DNA from: Pseudooceanicola nanhaiensis DSM 18065
GTDB lineage: Bacteria; Pseudomonadota; Alphaproteobacteria; Rhodobacterales; Rhodobacteraceae
DNA: 64,000 nt
Assembly: GCF_000688295.1 (NCBI RefSeq)
Contig: NZ_JHZF01000015.1
Location: 1 to 64,000 of the forward strand
Direction: 5' to 3'
Shown in pieces: positions 46,401 through 54,356 of the stretch. Position numbers and translations under genes: made by a program. Within the stretch, counting starts at the first letter, position 1, and each line of letters starts with the position of its first letter. The notes under the pieces were generated by a model, which did no database searches, was not told where the DNA came from, and saw only the letters and a program-made list of their open reading frames with translations.

Positions 46401-47201
46401 ATGTCGTTTTCCATCGCCGGCCGGACCGCCATCGTGACGGGCGCCGCCAATGGTATCGGGCTCGCCATCGCGCGCCATTTCGCGAACCGGGGGGCGAATG
46501 TCGTCTTTGCCGACGTGGACGAGGAACGGCTGGTCGCGGAGCTGGGCGAGCAGACCGAGGATGACAACATCCGCTACTTCGCGGGCGACCTGCGCGAGAA
46601 GCTGACCATCGCGAACCTGCTGTCGGCCACGATCGATGCCTTCGACCGGGTCGACATCCTGGTGAACGCCTCGCGCAAGATCCTGCCGTCGCAGGCGCTG
46701 AAGGCGGAAGAGGACAATGTCGAATTCCTGCTGCAGCAGAACCTGATGACCGCGCTGCGCCTGTCGCAGAGCGTGGCGAAGCGGATGATCAAGCAGGCGG
46801 AGGGCCAGACCGAGGGCTCCGCCGGGGCGATCGTGAACCTTTCGTCGATCGCGGCACGGCGGGCCAATCCGGAACTTCTGGGCTATTCAGTGGCCTCGGC
46901 GGCGATCGACCAGATGACCCGCTCGATGGCCGTGGCGCTGGCGCCGCACCGGATCCGGGTGAACGCGGTGGCCTTCGGCTCGGTCATGTCCGCCAGCCTG
47001 CAGAACACGCTCAAGGAAAACGGCGAATACCGCGACGAGATCGAGGCCTGCACGCCGCTGCACCGGATCGCGGCCCCCGGCGAGCTGGCCGAGACGGTGC
47101 AATACCTTGCCGGCGACGCCTCGGGCTTCATGACCGGACAGATCATGACGCTGGACGGCGGCCGGACCCTGATCGACCCGGTGCACGCGCCGGCGCATTG
47201 A
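46401..47201 (+). CDS. SDR family protein with Ser in place of the catalytic Lys
   Basis: The 266-residue protein has the cofactor motif TGAANGIG near residues 13-20 and catalytic Ser in NLSSIAARR. The YxxxK motif reads Y-S-V-A-S, so the Lys is replaced by Ser. The C-terminus follows SDR norms (GQIMTLDGGRTL). Loss of Lys usually abolishes proton transfer, so it may act as a binding or regulatory protein. The gene is upstream of hemF. It is likely cotranscribed with rsmC, which ends 27 bp upstream. Confidence 0.88.
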   Translation: MSFSIAGRTAIVTGAANGIGLAIARHFANRGANVVFADVDEERLVAELGEQTEDDNIRYFAGDLREKLTIANLLSATIDAFDRVDILVNASRKILPSQALKAEEDNVEFLLQQNLMTALRLSQSVAKRMIKQAEGQTEGSAGAIVNLSSIAARRANPELLGYSVASAAIDQMTRSMAVALAPHRIRVNAVAFGSVMSASLQNTLKENGEYRDEIEACTPLHRIAAPGELAETVQYLAGDASGFMTGQIMTLDGGRTLIDPVHAPAH

Positions 47202-47238
47202 GCCGGGTTGCGCCGCCCGGCGGGCGGCGCCACGGGGA

Positions 47239-47271
47239 CGCGCGGACCGGGCATCGGGCCCGGTCCGCGCG
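47239..47271 (+). terminator. 13-bp perfect hairpin after the SDR gene
   Basis: CGCGCGGACCGGG (47239-47251) pairs exactly with CCCGGTCCGCGCG (47259-47271) over a 7-nt loop. It has no T-run and sits just upstream of the modular repeat B. Confidence 0.6.
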
Positions 47272-47284
47272 TGGCCTGTCGGCC

Positions 47285-47357
47285 GGGGGGCTGTCTGCCC
47301 CCCGCCCGCGCCCTTCGGGCGCAGCCTCCCCCCGAGGATATTTTTGGCAAGAGGAAG
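47285..47357 (-). repeat. modular GC-rich repeat, copy B
   Basis: On the minus strand this carries the same blocks as copies A and C: CTTCCTCT (47357-47350), TATCCTCGGGGGG (47340-47328) and GGGGGGCAGACAGCCCCCC (47303-47285). Its linker holds a small extra hairpin GCGCCC-TTC-GGGCGC (47308-47322). It lies in the 226-bp gap between the SDR gene and hemF. On the plus strand, ATATTTTT follows the G/C blocks, so it may help end transcription from the SDR gene. Confidence 0.75.
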
Positions 47358-47427
47358 CGGGGGACCTTGCGATCGGGGCGAGGTGGGGTCTATGCGCTGC
47401 GCGTGATCCTGGCAGACGGAGGCGGCG

Positions 47428-48300
47428 ATGAGCGAGATGCTGGAGGAGAAGGCGCGGGCCTCGGGCTGGTTCCGAGAGTTGCGGGACCGGATCGTGGCGG
47501 CCTTCGAGACGCTGGAGGATTCGGCCGGGGCCGCGCCCGGGGTCTTCGAGGTGACGCAGACGCGGCGCGCGGCGCCGGACGGCGGCGACGCGGGCGGCGG
47601 GCTGATGAGCGTGATGCGCGGCGGACAGGTCTTCGAGAAGGTCGGGGTGAATGTCTCGACCGTCTACGGCGAGCTGGGCGCGCGGGCGCAGGCGGCGATG
47701 GCGGCACGGACCGGGCTGCCGGGGATGGCGGAGGATCCGCGGTTCTGGGCGAGCGGCATCTCGCTGGTCGCGCATATGCAGAACCCGCATTGCCCGGCCG
47801 TGCACATGAACACGCGGATGTTCTGGACCCCGCACGGCTGGTGGTTCGGGGGCGGGTCGGACCTGAACCCCTGCCTGGAATATCCCGAGGACACCCTGCA
47901 TTTCCACGCGGTGCAGAAAGAGCATTGCGACCGGCACGGGGCCGATCTCTATCCCCGGTTCAAGGCCTGGGCGGACGAGTATTTCTACATCCCGCACCGG
48001 GGCCGGGCGCGGGGTGTGGGCGGCATCTTCCTCGACGATCACTGCACCGGCGACTGGGAGGCGGATTTCGCCTTCATCCGCGACGTGGGCACGGCCTTCC
48101 TGCCGGCCTACCTGCCGCTGGTCGAGCGCCGCATGGGCATGGGCTGGGGCGAGGACGAGCGCGATGCGCAGCTCGTGCACCGCGGGCTCTATGCGGAATA
48201 CAACCTGGTCTACGACCGCGGGACGAAGTTCGGGCTGGAGACCGGCCACGATGCCAACGCGGTGCTCATGTCGCTGCCGCCGCTGGCGAAGTGGATCTGA
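47428..48300 (+). CDS. hemF: oxygen-dependent coproporphyrinogen III oxidase
   Basis: The 290-residue protein matches HemF: VFEKVGVNVSTVYGE, NPHCPAVHMNTRMFWT, WWFGGGSDLNPCLEY and the C-terminal RGTKFGLETGHDANAVLMSLPP. It oxidatively decarboxylates coproporphyrinogen III to protoporphyrinogen IX using O2. The start follows GGAGG. The oxygen-independent hemN is not in this window. Confidence 0.97.
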   Translation: MSEMLEEKARASGWFRELRDRIVAAFETLEDSAGAAPGVFEVTQTRRAAPDGGDAGGGLMSVMRGGQVFEKVGVNVSTVYGELGARAQAAMAARTGLPGMAEDPRFWASGISLVAHMQNPHCPAVHMNTRMFWTPHGWWFGGGSDLNPCLEYPEDTLHFHAVQKEHCDRHGADLYPRFKAWADEYFYIPHRGRARGVGGIFLDDHCTGDWEADFAFIRDVGTAFLPAYLPLVERRMGMGWGEDERDAQLVHRGLYAEYNLVYDRGTKFGLETGHDANAVLMSLPPLAKWI

Positions 48301-50031
48301 TCAGGTCTCCTTCGATCCGGTGAAACCGGAGATCTTCACCACGACCGAAAGCGAATAGCTCTCGTCGGTCTCGGTCACCTCGGTGCGCGAGCCGAGCTGC
48401 ATGGCGAAGGCGTCGATCAGCTGGTTGCCGAGGCCGGTCCCGTCGGGCACGTCGCCCTGCAGGTGCATGGGCGTGCCGCGCGAATTGGTCATCGTGAAGC
48501 GGAAGCGCCCGCCGTCGAGTTCCTTCATCGTCACTTTCACCCAGGGAAGGCTGCCGTCGACCGGCCGGCCGAGGTACTTGACGGCATTGGTCGCCGCCTC
48601 GGTCGCGAGCAGCGAGAGCGGCACCGCCTGGTCGGGGTAGAGGACGATCTCGTCGGTTTCGATCTCGACCCGGACGCTGTCCTCGCCGGGCAGGGCGGAT
48701 TTCAACGTCTGGCCGAGGATGTCATGGAGCAGGCTGTCGGCGCGCAGCGAGGCCAGGCGCGAGGTGTGGTAGAGGTTCGAATGCACCGTCGCGAGGCCCA
48801 GGACGCGGTCCTGCACCCGCTTGAGGGTGGACCGGGTCTCGCTCTCGCGGGCCTTGCGGATCTCCATGTTCATGATCGAGGCGATGAGCTGGAGGTTGTT
48901 CTTCACCCGGTGGTGGACCTCCTTCAGCAGCACGTTCTTCTCGTGGAGGTTGTTCTCGAGCTCGGCCGTGTCACGGGTGATCCGCTCGGCCATGTTGTCG
49001 AAGCTCTCCTCCATCTGCTTCAGCTCGGACGGCGCGCTGTCGCGGGTGATCGCGCCGGCGGGGACGAACTGAACGCCATTGGTGGAGAATTCGCGCATCT
49101 TCCGGCGGAGCGCCCGGATGTGGCGGATCACGAGGCGGTGCACGGCGATATAGGCGACGATCAGGCTGATGGCCCACATCAGCAGCGGGAAGGCGAGCGC
49201 CGCGCGTGCCATCAGCGGGCCGTTCGCCGAGGGGTCGGTCGGCTCCCAGACCGCGAAGGCGATGGCGACGCCGGGGATGATCGGCACGACGGAATAGATC
49301 CGTTCGGCCCCGGTCCGGTCGTCGGCGACGAAGGTCGTGGCGCGGCGGTAGAGGAACGAGGTCAGGTCCCGGAACGCGGGCAGTTGCGACCGCGCCGTGT
49401 CGATGTCGCCGGGGGCCATGATGACCTCGCCGTCGGCGTTCAGCGTGATGACGTTGATCGGCGTGCGGCCCTCGACGTAATTCGGATCGAGCTGCACGTT
49501 CTCGCGCGGGAGCGACAGGGTGATATGGCCGATCAGGTCCATGTTGTCATAGACCGGCTGGGCGATCAGGATCACCGGCCCGCCGGTGATCGCCCCGCGG
49601 TCGACATAGGTGAAGAGCCGCCGAGGCTCCTCCCGCATCTGTTCGAAGGTCTTCGAGCCCGAGAGATCGGCGAAGCGGCTTTCGGAGTTGCAGTTGGTCT
49701 GCCCCTCGCTGTCGACGAAGGTGGCGAGCGAATAGGAGGGGTGCGAGCGGACGAAGCCGCGCATCAGCTCTGAACAGGCCTCGGGATCGTTTCGGATGGG
49801 CACGAGGGCGCCGCCGAGGACTCGTGCCGCGGCGAAGCCCTCGTGAATCAGGTCGCTCTGCGATTCCACCGTCGAGAGCGTCAGGCCGATGAGCGCCGAA
49901 CGGGACAGCTCATCGGCCTGATCGATCACGTGGCTCGTCTGGTAGAGCGAGATGAGCCCCACGGGCAGAAGGGCGATGGAAAGCATCGCCACGACCCTCG
50001 TGCCGAGGCTTTCGAACAGGCGTTTCCGCAT
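48301..50031 (-). CDS. sensor histidine kinase of the general stress response (PhyK-like, HisKA_2/HWE type)
   Basis: The 576-residue protein has two membrane helices (VVAMLSIALLPVGLISLY and FPLLMWAISLIVAYIAV) enclosing a periplasmic sensor domain of about 240 residues (CaChe-like), then a HAMP-like linker. The kinase core has EVHHRVKNNLQLIASIM, with the phospho-His near residue 374, and a degenerate HATPase (LATEAATNAVKYLG, DGTGLGNQLIDAFA). This type phosphorylates PhyR. An alternative start at 50064 overlaps ecfG. Gene order ecfG-phyK downstream of nepR and opposite phyR supports the role. The inducing signal is unknown. Confidence 0.9.
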   Translation of the reverse strand: MRKRLFESLGTRVVAMLSIALLPVGLISLYQTSHVIDQADELSRSALIGLTLSTVESQSDLIHEGFAAARVLGGALVPIRNDPEACSELMRGFVRSHPSYSLATFVDSEGQTNCNSESRFADLSGSKTFEQMREEPRRLFTYVDRGAITGGPVILIAQPVYDNMDLIGHITLSLPRENVQLDPNYVEGRTPINVITLNADGEVIMAPGDIDTARSQLPAFRDLTSFLYRRATTFVADDRTGAERIYSVVPIIPGVAIAFAVWEPTDPSANGPLMARAALAFPLLMWAISLIVAYIAVHRLVIRHIRALRRKMREFSTNGVQFVPAGAITRDSAPSELKQMEESFDNMAERITRDTAELENNLHEKNVLLKEVHHRVKNNLQLIASIMNMEIRKARESETRSTLKRVQDRVLGLATVHSNLYHTSRLASLRADSLLHDILGQTLKSALPGEDSVRVEIETDEIVLYPDQAVPLSLLATEAATNAVKYLGRPVDGSLPWVKVTMKELDGGRFRFTMTNSRGTPMHLQGDVPDGTGLGNQLIDAFAMQLGSRTEVTETDESYSLSVVVKISGFTGSKET

Positions 50032-50044
50032 GGGGCGGGCGTCT

Positions 50045-50602
50045 TCAGCTGGCGGAGCGGGCATTGGCGGCCAGGACGGCCATGGTGGACTGATCCGTCA
50101 GTTCCATGCTCTCGCTCTCGTCGAGCTCGAGCAATTCCGCCAATTTCGCGCGTCCGCGGTTGGCGCGGCTCTTGATCGTCCCGACCGCGCAATTGCACAT
50201 GTCGGCCGCCTCTTCGTAGGAGAAGCCGGAGGCGCCGACAAGCACAAGCGCTTCGCGCTGTTCGTCGGGAAGCTTCGCGAAGGCGGCCTCGAAGTCCTTC
50301 AGCGCCAGACGCCCGTCGTGATCGGGCTTCGAAGCGAGGTTGGCCGAGAAGACGCCGTCGACGTCAGCGACCTCGCGCTGCGCCTTGCGGCGGCCCGAGT
50401 AGAAGGTGTTCCGAAGGATGGTGAACAGCCAGGCGCGAAGGTTCGTGCCCTGCTGAAACTTGTCGAATTTCGTCCAGGCCTTCACCACTGTGTCCTGCAC
50501 GAGGTCATCCGCCTGCGCGGAATTCCGGCACAGGCTCATCGCGAAGGCGCGAAGGGCTGGAAGATGTTCGACGATGGCATCACGAGGATCGGAGCCGCTC
50601 AT
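50045..50602 (-). CDS. ecfG: EcfG-type general stress sigma factor
   Basis: The 185-residue ECF sigma factor has region 2 (SAQADDLVQDTVVKAWTKFDKFQQ, LRAWLFTILRNTFYSGRRK) and region 4 (LPDEQREALVLVGASGFSYEEAADM, GTIKSRANRGRAKL). The latter two segments are typical of the alphaproteobacterial EcfG group. It drives the general stress regulon when NepR is titrated by phosphorylated PhyR. Its ATG overlaps the stop of nepR (ATGA), so sigma and anti-sigma are made together. Confidence 0.95.
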   Translation of the reverse strand: MSGSDPRDAIVEHLPALRAFAMSLCRNSAQADDLVQDTVVKAWTKFDKFQQGTNLRAWLFTILRNTFYSGRRKAQREVADVDGVFSANLASKPDHDGRLALKDFEAAFAKLPDEQREALVLVGASGFSYEEAADMCNCAVGTIKSRANRGRAKLAELLELDESESMELTDQSTMAVLAANARSAS

Positions 50603-50754
50603 CTTGCGCCGCCGTTGTCTTCTTTCGCCTTGAGCTGCTCGAGAAGCTGCTTGAAGCGATCTGGAAGATCCTCTTCGACCTTTTCCTGATAGACCCGCCT
50701 CAGGTTTTCGTCGATCTGCCGTCGAACGTTGTCATTTTCGCTGTCGTGCGCCAT
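50599..50754 (-). CDS. nepR: anti-sigma factor NepR
   Basis: The 51-residue protein has the NepR core: IDENLRRVYQEKVEEDLPDR, then FKQLLEQLKAKE. NepR wraps EcfG region 2 and 4 and is displaced when phospho-PhyR binds it. The AAGGG site before the ATG and the ATGA overlap with ecfG give tight stoichiometry. Confidence 0.94.
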   Translation of the reverse strand: MAHDSENDNVRRQIDENLRRVYQEKVEEDLPDRFKQLLEQLKAKEDNGGAR

Positions 50755-50792
50755 GATCCCTTATCGATTGTGCCGGTGCGTTGAAAAACTTC

Positions 50793-50817
50793 GGAACCTA
50801 ACGCCGATGGTGGCGTT
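50793..50817 (+). promoter_or_regulatory. EcfG-dependent promoter of phyR
   Basis: GGAAC (50793-50797), N16, CGTT (50814-50817) is an exact match to the EcfG consensus. Transcription would start near 50824, about 30 nt before phyR. It shares almost all its length with the divergent promoter on the other strand. Confidence 0.88.
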
Positions 50818-50824
50818 TGGTTCC
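50800..50824 (-). promoter_or_regulatory. EcfG-dependent promoter of nepR-ecfG-phyK
   Basis: On the minus strand GGAAC (50824-50820), N16, CGTT (50803-50800) is again an exact consensus. It directs the nepR operon and gives positive feedback on the sigma gene. The -35 and -10 of the two strands interleave, so two holoenzymes could not occupy both at once. Confidence 0.88.
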
Positions 50825-50853
50825 CAGAAAATACGAAAAAGGTGCCAGTTTCC

Positions 50854-51666
50854 ATGAACCAACCCGTAGCTACCGAAGATTTCGTCACGAATGTGGCGCA
50901 AGAGCTTCCGTTTCTGCGACGTTACGCCCGCGCTCTGACAGGGAGCCAGCAATCCGGGGACAATTACGCGGCAGCCACGCTCGAAGCGATGCTCGAGGAT
51001 CCGGACCTCGTCGACCGGTCGATCTCGACCAAGGTCGCCCTGTTCGGTGCCTTCCACGCGATCTGGACCAGCTCCGGTTCCCCCGTCGAAGAGGCCGAGA
51101 CCGGCCTGAAGGCGCGTGCGCAGCTCCATCTGAAGCGGCTGACGCCCAACACGCGCGAGGCGCTGCTCCTGCACACGATCGAGGAATTCAACTTCAACCA
51201 GATCGGCCAGATCATGATGGTCGGCGAGGCGGAGGCCGAGGAGCTCGTCCGCATCGCCCAGCAGGAACTCTCCGAGAGCGTGACCGGCAAGGTCATGATC
51301 ATCGAGGACGAGGCGATCATCGCGATGGACCTCCAGAGCATCGTCGCCGACATGGGCCATGCCGTGACCGGTGTCGCCCGCACGCGCGACGAAGCGGTGA
51401 AGCTGGGCCAGGCCGAGACGCCGGATCTGATCTTCGCGGACATCCAGCTGGCCGACAATTCCTCCGGGATCGACGCGGTCAACGATCTGCTGGGCCAGCT
51501 TGGCGACGTGCCGGTGATCTTCATCACCGCCTTCCCCGAGCGTCTGCTGACGGGCGAGAAGCCCGAGCCCGCATTCCTGATCACCAAGCCCTATACCGAG
51601 GAGCAGGTCCGCCTTGCCGCGAGCCAGGCGATGTTCTTCTCCTCGACAGAGACGCTGCACGGATAA
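50854..51666 (+). CDS. phyR: PhyR, anti-anti-sigma response regulator
   Basis: The 270-residue protein has an N-terminal sigma-like domain (LPFLRRYARALTGSQQSGDNY, LTPNTREALLLHTIEEFNF) which mimics EcfG, and a C-terminal receiver with IIEDEAIIAMDL, phospho-acceptor Asp 196 (FADIQLADNSSGID), Thr (ITAFPE) and Lys (ITKPYTEEQ). Phosphorylation frees the sigma-like domain to capture NepR. The ATG at 50854 is preferred; a GTG at 50842 is possible. It is followed by an ideal terminator. Confidence 0.96.
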   Translation: MNQPVATEDFVTNVAQELPFLRRYARALTGSQQSGDNYAAATLEAMLEDPDLVDRSISTKVALFGAFHAIWTSSGSPVEEAETGLKARAQLHLKRLTPNTREALLLHTIEEFNFNQIGQIMMVGEAEAEELVRIAQQELSESVTGKVMIIEDEAIIAMDLQSIVADMGHAVTGVARTRDEAVKLGQAETPDLIFADIQLADNSSGIDAVNDLLGQLGDVPVIFITAFPERLLTGEKPEPAFLITKPYTEEQVRLAASQAMFFSSTETLHG

Positions 51667-51689
51667 CCCTCGGTTGCAGCCAAAGAGAA

Positions 51690-51717
51690 GGGCGGTTCCG
51701 CGAGGAACCGCCCTTTT
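51690..51717 (+). terminator. Rho-independent terminator of phyR
   Basis: A perfect 10-bp stem GGGCGGTTCC/GGAACCGCCC with tetraloop GCGA is followed by TTTT. It lies about 25 nt after the phyR stop. Confidence 0.92.
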
Positions 51718-51752
51718 CGGTTGGACTTGTCCCCTCACTCGGGGCTGCCGTT

Positions 51753-51923
51753 TCAGGGCGTGCGGCCACGCACGGCCCGGGCAATCATCGCGACGATGAA
51801 CAGGACCAGGAAGATCACGAACAGCACCTGGGCGATGCCGGCCGATGCAGAGGCGATCCCGCCAAACCCGAAAACGGCGGCGACGATCGCAATGACAAAG
51901 AAGGTAAGAGCCCACCAGAGCAT
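51753..51923 (-). CDS. DUF1328 family small membrane protein
   Basis: The 56-residue protein has two membrane helices ([20 protein letters not shown] and [20 protein letters not shown]) and ends RGRTP. It matches the DUF1328 (YtjA) family, common in stress regulons. AAAGGA lies 7 nt before the ATG. Its own EcfG promoter is upstream, so it belongs to the general stress regulon. The function is unknown. Confidence 0.92.
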   Translation of the reverse strand: MLWWALTFFVIAIVAAVFGFGGIASASAGIAQVLFVIFLVLFIVAMIARAVRGRTP

Positions 51924-51988
51924 GGGATTTTCCTTTCATTTCAGTTTCCTACGCTGCGCCGCCACGGGGCGGTGCGGTCTGTGGATCA

Positions 51989-52014
51989 AACGCGTCAATT
52001 TTTGAAATCGTTCC
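51989..52014 (-). promoter_or_regulatory. EcfG promoter of the DUF1328 gene
   Basis: On the minus strand GGAAC (52014-52010), N17, CGTT (51992-51989) matches the consensus exactly. It would start RNA near 51982, leaving a leader of about 60 nt before the DUF1328 gene. Confidence 0.85.
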
Positions 52015-52037
52015 CCCGAAAAAATTTGCGCCCGGCG

Positions 52038-52062
52038 GGAACCTTTCGGCCCGAGGCTAGTT
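52038..52062 (+). promoter_or_regulatory. weak EcfG-like promoter candidate
   Basis: GGAAC (52038-52042), N16, AGTT (52059-52062) has one mismatch in the -10. It points to the PLDc_N/YihY genes but would leave a leader of over 170 nt. Confidence 0.35.
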
Positions 52063-52189
52063 TGGCCTGAGCCGGTGTGCGAATTCCGGCACTTAGGGCA
52101 TGGCGGGGTGTGCGTCCCCGATTTACCTCAGGCACCCCGCCAGCCGAACCTTTCAGATGATTGCCGCAGCTCCATGGAAGCGCCGCCCG

Positions 52190-52215
52190 GGAACTTCCGG
52201 GCCGGCGCGCGGGTT
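52190..52215 (+). promoter_or_regulatory. EcfG-like promoter candidate of the PLDc_N gene
   Basis: GGAAC (52190-52194), N17, GGTT (52212-52215) has one mismatch in the -10. The predicted RNA start is near 52223, about 24 nt before the ATG. Confidence 0.5.
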
Positions 52216-52246
52216 CCCCCTGCACAACCTAACGCGGAGAACATCG

Positions 52247-52438
52247 ATGCTCGAACTCAGCGGCCTTGGCGGCCTCATCATTCTCGCACTGGACATCTGG
52301 GCCATCGTGTCCATCATCGGGTCGGGGACCAGCACCGGCAAGAAGGTGCTCTGGGTGCTCCTGGTCCTGATCCTGCCGCTGGTCGGCTTCCTCATCTGGC
52401 TCCTCGCGGGGCCGAGGTCCGAGACCCGGCGCATCTGA
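52247..52438 (+). CDS. PLDc_N domain small membrane protein
   Basis: The 63-residue protein is two membrane helices with the PLDc_N motif: LIILALDIWAIVSIIGS, then a polar turn (TSTGKKVLWVLLVLILPLVG) and a final LIWLLAGPR. It is a stand-alone form of the N-terminal domain of cardiolipin synthases, without catalytic HKD parts. CGGAGA precedes the ATG. It is followed 19 nt later by the YihY gene. Confidence 0.9.
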   Translation: MLELSGLGGLIILALDIWAIVSIIGSGTSTGKKVLWVLLVLILPLVGFLIWLLAGPRSETRRI

Positions 52439-52457
52439 ACCCTGGCGAAAGGGGACC

Positions 52458-53381
52458 ATGGCGAGCGATCTTGGCGCCGACGCCAGCGACATCGACCTGA
52501 CGGTCCCCGGACATGCAGCCGGAAAATCCGGCCTTGCCGCGTGGGGGACGGCCCTCCTCGCGGTATGGCGCCAGGTCGCCGAGGCCAACATGGGCCTCGT
52601 TGCGGCTGGTGTCGCCTTCTTCTCCATGCTGTCGCTCTTTCCCGGCCTTGCCGCGATCATCGCGATCTGGGGGCTTCTCACCGACAACGACGCGATCCTC
52701 GATCAGATCGACCTGCTCGGGCAGATCCTGCCCGGCGACGTCTTCCGGCTGATCGAGCTGCAGGCCACGAAGCTGATGAACGCGGGCACGGACACGCTGG
52801 GCTGGACAGGCCTGCTGTCGCTCATGCTGGCCACCTGGTCGGCCCGCTCCGGCGTCGGCGCGCTGATGCTGGGTCTCAACATGATCCACGGGCGCCAGCG
52901 CCGGAAGAACATCCGCCACTACATGACCGCGCTCCTGCTGACGGTCATCCTCTTCGGCGTGACGATCATCGCGCTGGCCTCCGTGGTCGTCCTGCCGGTG
53001 ATCCTCGCCTTCATCCCGCTCGATCTGGTCGCCACGCTCGCGATCTCGGCGGTGCGGTGGCTGGCGGCCATCGCCGTCATGCTCTTCGGCCTCGCGCTGC
53101 TCTACCGCTACGGGCCAAACACGCGCGACGACCGGATGAGGTGGGTCACCCCCGGGGCCGGCCTCGCCATTGCCCTCTGGGGCGTGGCATCATGGGGATT
53201 CTCGGTCTACCTGACGAATTTCGGCCATTACAACGAGGTCTACGGCTCCATCGGGGCCGCCATCGCGCTGCTGGTCTGGCTCTTCGTGAGCGCCTTCGTC
53301 GTCCTTCTCGGCGCTGCGCTGAACGTCCAGCTCGAACGGGCGCGGAAGGGTCAGCCCTCGGGCGCGCAGGCCTTGCCCTGA
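52458..53381 (+). CDS. YihY/BrkB family membrane protein
   Basis: The 307-residue protein has six membrane helices and the YihY pattern: AANMGLVAAGVAFFSMLSLFPGLAA at the N-terminus, RSGVGALMLGLNMIHGRQRRK in the middle, and YGSIGAAIALLVWLFVSAFVVLLGA at the end. The family was once called RNase BN by mistake; function is uncertain, perhaps envelope lipid-related. Its last 31 bases overlap the convergent minus-strand gene. It is in the likely stress operon with the PLDc_N gene. Confidence 0.9.
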   Translation: MASDLGADASDIDLTVPGHAAGKSGLAAWGTALLAVWRQVAEANMGLVAAGVAFFSMLSLFPGLAAIIAIWGLLTDNDAILDQIDLLGQILPGDVFRLIELQATKLMNAGTDTLGWTGLLSLMLATWSARSGVGALMLGLNMIHGRQRRKNIRHYMTALLLTVILFGVTIIALASVVVLPVILAFIPLDLVATLAISAVRWLAAIAVMLFGLALLYRYGPNTRDDRMRWVTPGAGLAIALWGVASWGFSVYLTNFGHYNEVYGSIGAAIALLVWLFVSAFVVLLGAALNVQLERARKGQPSGAQALP

Positions 53382-53806
53382 TAGCAGGCGACCACGCGGT
53401 CGATGTCCGCCTCCGAGGGCTCCTGGAAGGCCATGCCGCCGCAGGGCGTGATCGTCAGCCGGTAGCCATCGCCCGCGGTCTCGACGAAGGCCAGCACCTC
53501 CACCCCCGGTTCCGCCTGCGCGCACCACGGGCCGAGGCATTGCGCCTCGAGCGTGATCGGGCGCGTGAAGGGCGTGTCGAACCCCCCTTGGGTCAGACCC
53601 TTGCCGTGCAGCGTGGCGCGCAGCTCGCGGCTTTTGGGGGCAGGCTCCGTCCCCTCCGCGGGTGGCATGTCGCCGGGCTCGAAATCGAGCTCGCCGTGCA
53701 CGACGACATAGGCCGCCTCGGCCTCGGCGGCTTCGGCATAGGTCCGTGCCACGTCGGGCCGCAGGCAGGACAGCGCCATGGCCTGTCCCGCCAGCCCTCC
53801 GAACAT
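53351..53806 (-). CDS. exported protein of unknown function
   Basis: The 151-residue protein begins with a short hydrophobic stretch and a Cys (LAGQAMALSC) that may be a signal peptide or lipobox-like site, then a beta-rich acidic region. Two Cys pairs are seen: CLGPWC and the CGG/CYQGKAC at the end. The ATG overlaps the rppH stop (ATGA). The n-region is unusually short, so the real start may lie upstream. No family was recognised. Confidence 0.75.
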   Translation of the reverse strand: MFGGLAGQAMALSCLRPDVARTYAEAAEAEAAYVVVHGELDFEPGDMPPAEGTEPAPKSRELRATLHGKGLTQGGFDTPFTRPITLEAQCLGPWCAQAEPGVEVLAFVETAGDGYRLTITPCGGMAFQEPSEADIDRVVACYQGKACAPEG

Positions 53807-54297
53807 CAGCGCGGCGCCAAGCGTCCGCCCAGCTCGGCCAGCACCGATTCGTAGACCGCGCGCTTGAAGGGGACGATGGCGCCCAGAAGGGCGTCGGGTC
53901 CGATCCATTTCCATTCTGAGAACTCCGGGTGCTCGGTGGCGATGTTCACGTCGGCGTCGCTGCCGTGAAAACGCATCAGGAACCACTTCTGTTCCTGCCC
54001 GCGGAACCGCCCCTTCCACAGCTTCGAGACGAGGTCATGGGGCAGGTCATAGGCGTGCCAGCCCTGCGTCTCGGCCTCGACGGTGACGAGGTCCGGGGTG
54101 ATCCCGGTCTCCTCCTCCAGCTCGCGCAGGGCGGCGCTGCGGGCGTCCTCGCCCGCGTCGATCCCGCCCTGAGGCATCTGCCAGGCGGCGCCCTCGTAAT
54201 CCAGCCGCTGGCCGACCCAGACCTCGCCCGCCGCATTGGCGAGCATCACGCCGACATTGCGGCGATAGGGCAGGCGGGCGATCTCCTCGGGCGTCAT
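53806..54297 (-). CDS. rppH: RNA pyrophosphohydrolase
   Basis: The 163-residue Nudix protein has a full Nudix box, [20 protein letters not shown] plus TGI, near residues 43-65. The N-terminus [20 protein letters not shown] and [21 protein letters not shown] match RppH. It removes pyrophosphate from 5' triphosphate RNA ends and triggers RNase E decay. It is upstream of the exported protein gene in an overlapping pair. Confidence 0.93.
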   Translation of the reverse strand: MTPEEIARLPYRRNVGVMLANAAGEVWVGQRLDYEGAAWQMPQGGIDAGEDARSAALRELEEETGITPDLVTVEAETQGWHAYDLPHDLVSKLWKGRFRGQEQKWFLMRFHGSDADVNIATEHPEFSEWKWIGPDALLGAIVPFKRAVYESVLAELGGRLAPR

Positions 54298-54356
54298 CGG
54301 TGGCTCCTTCGCGCTTTGCGCCTTCATACCGGGACGGGCGCCAAAGGCCAATGCGC

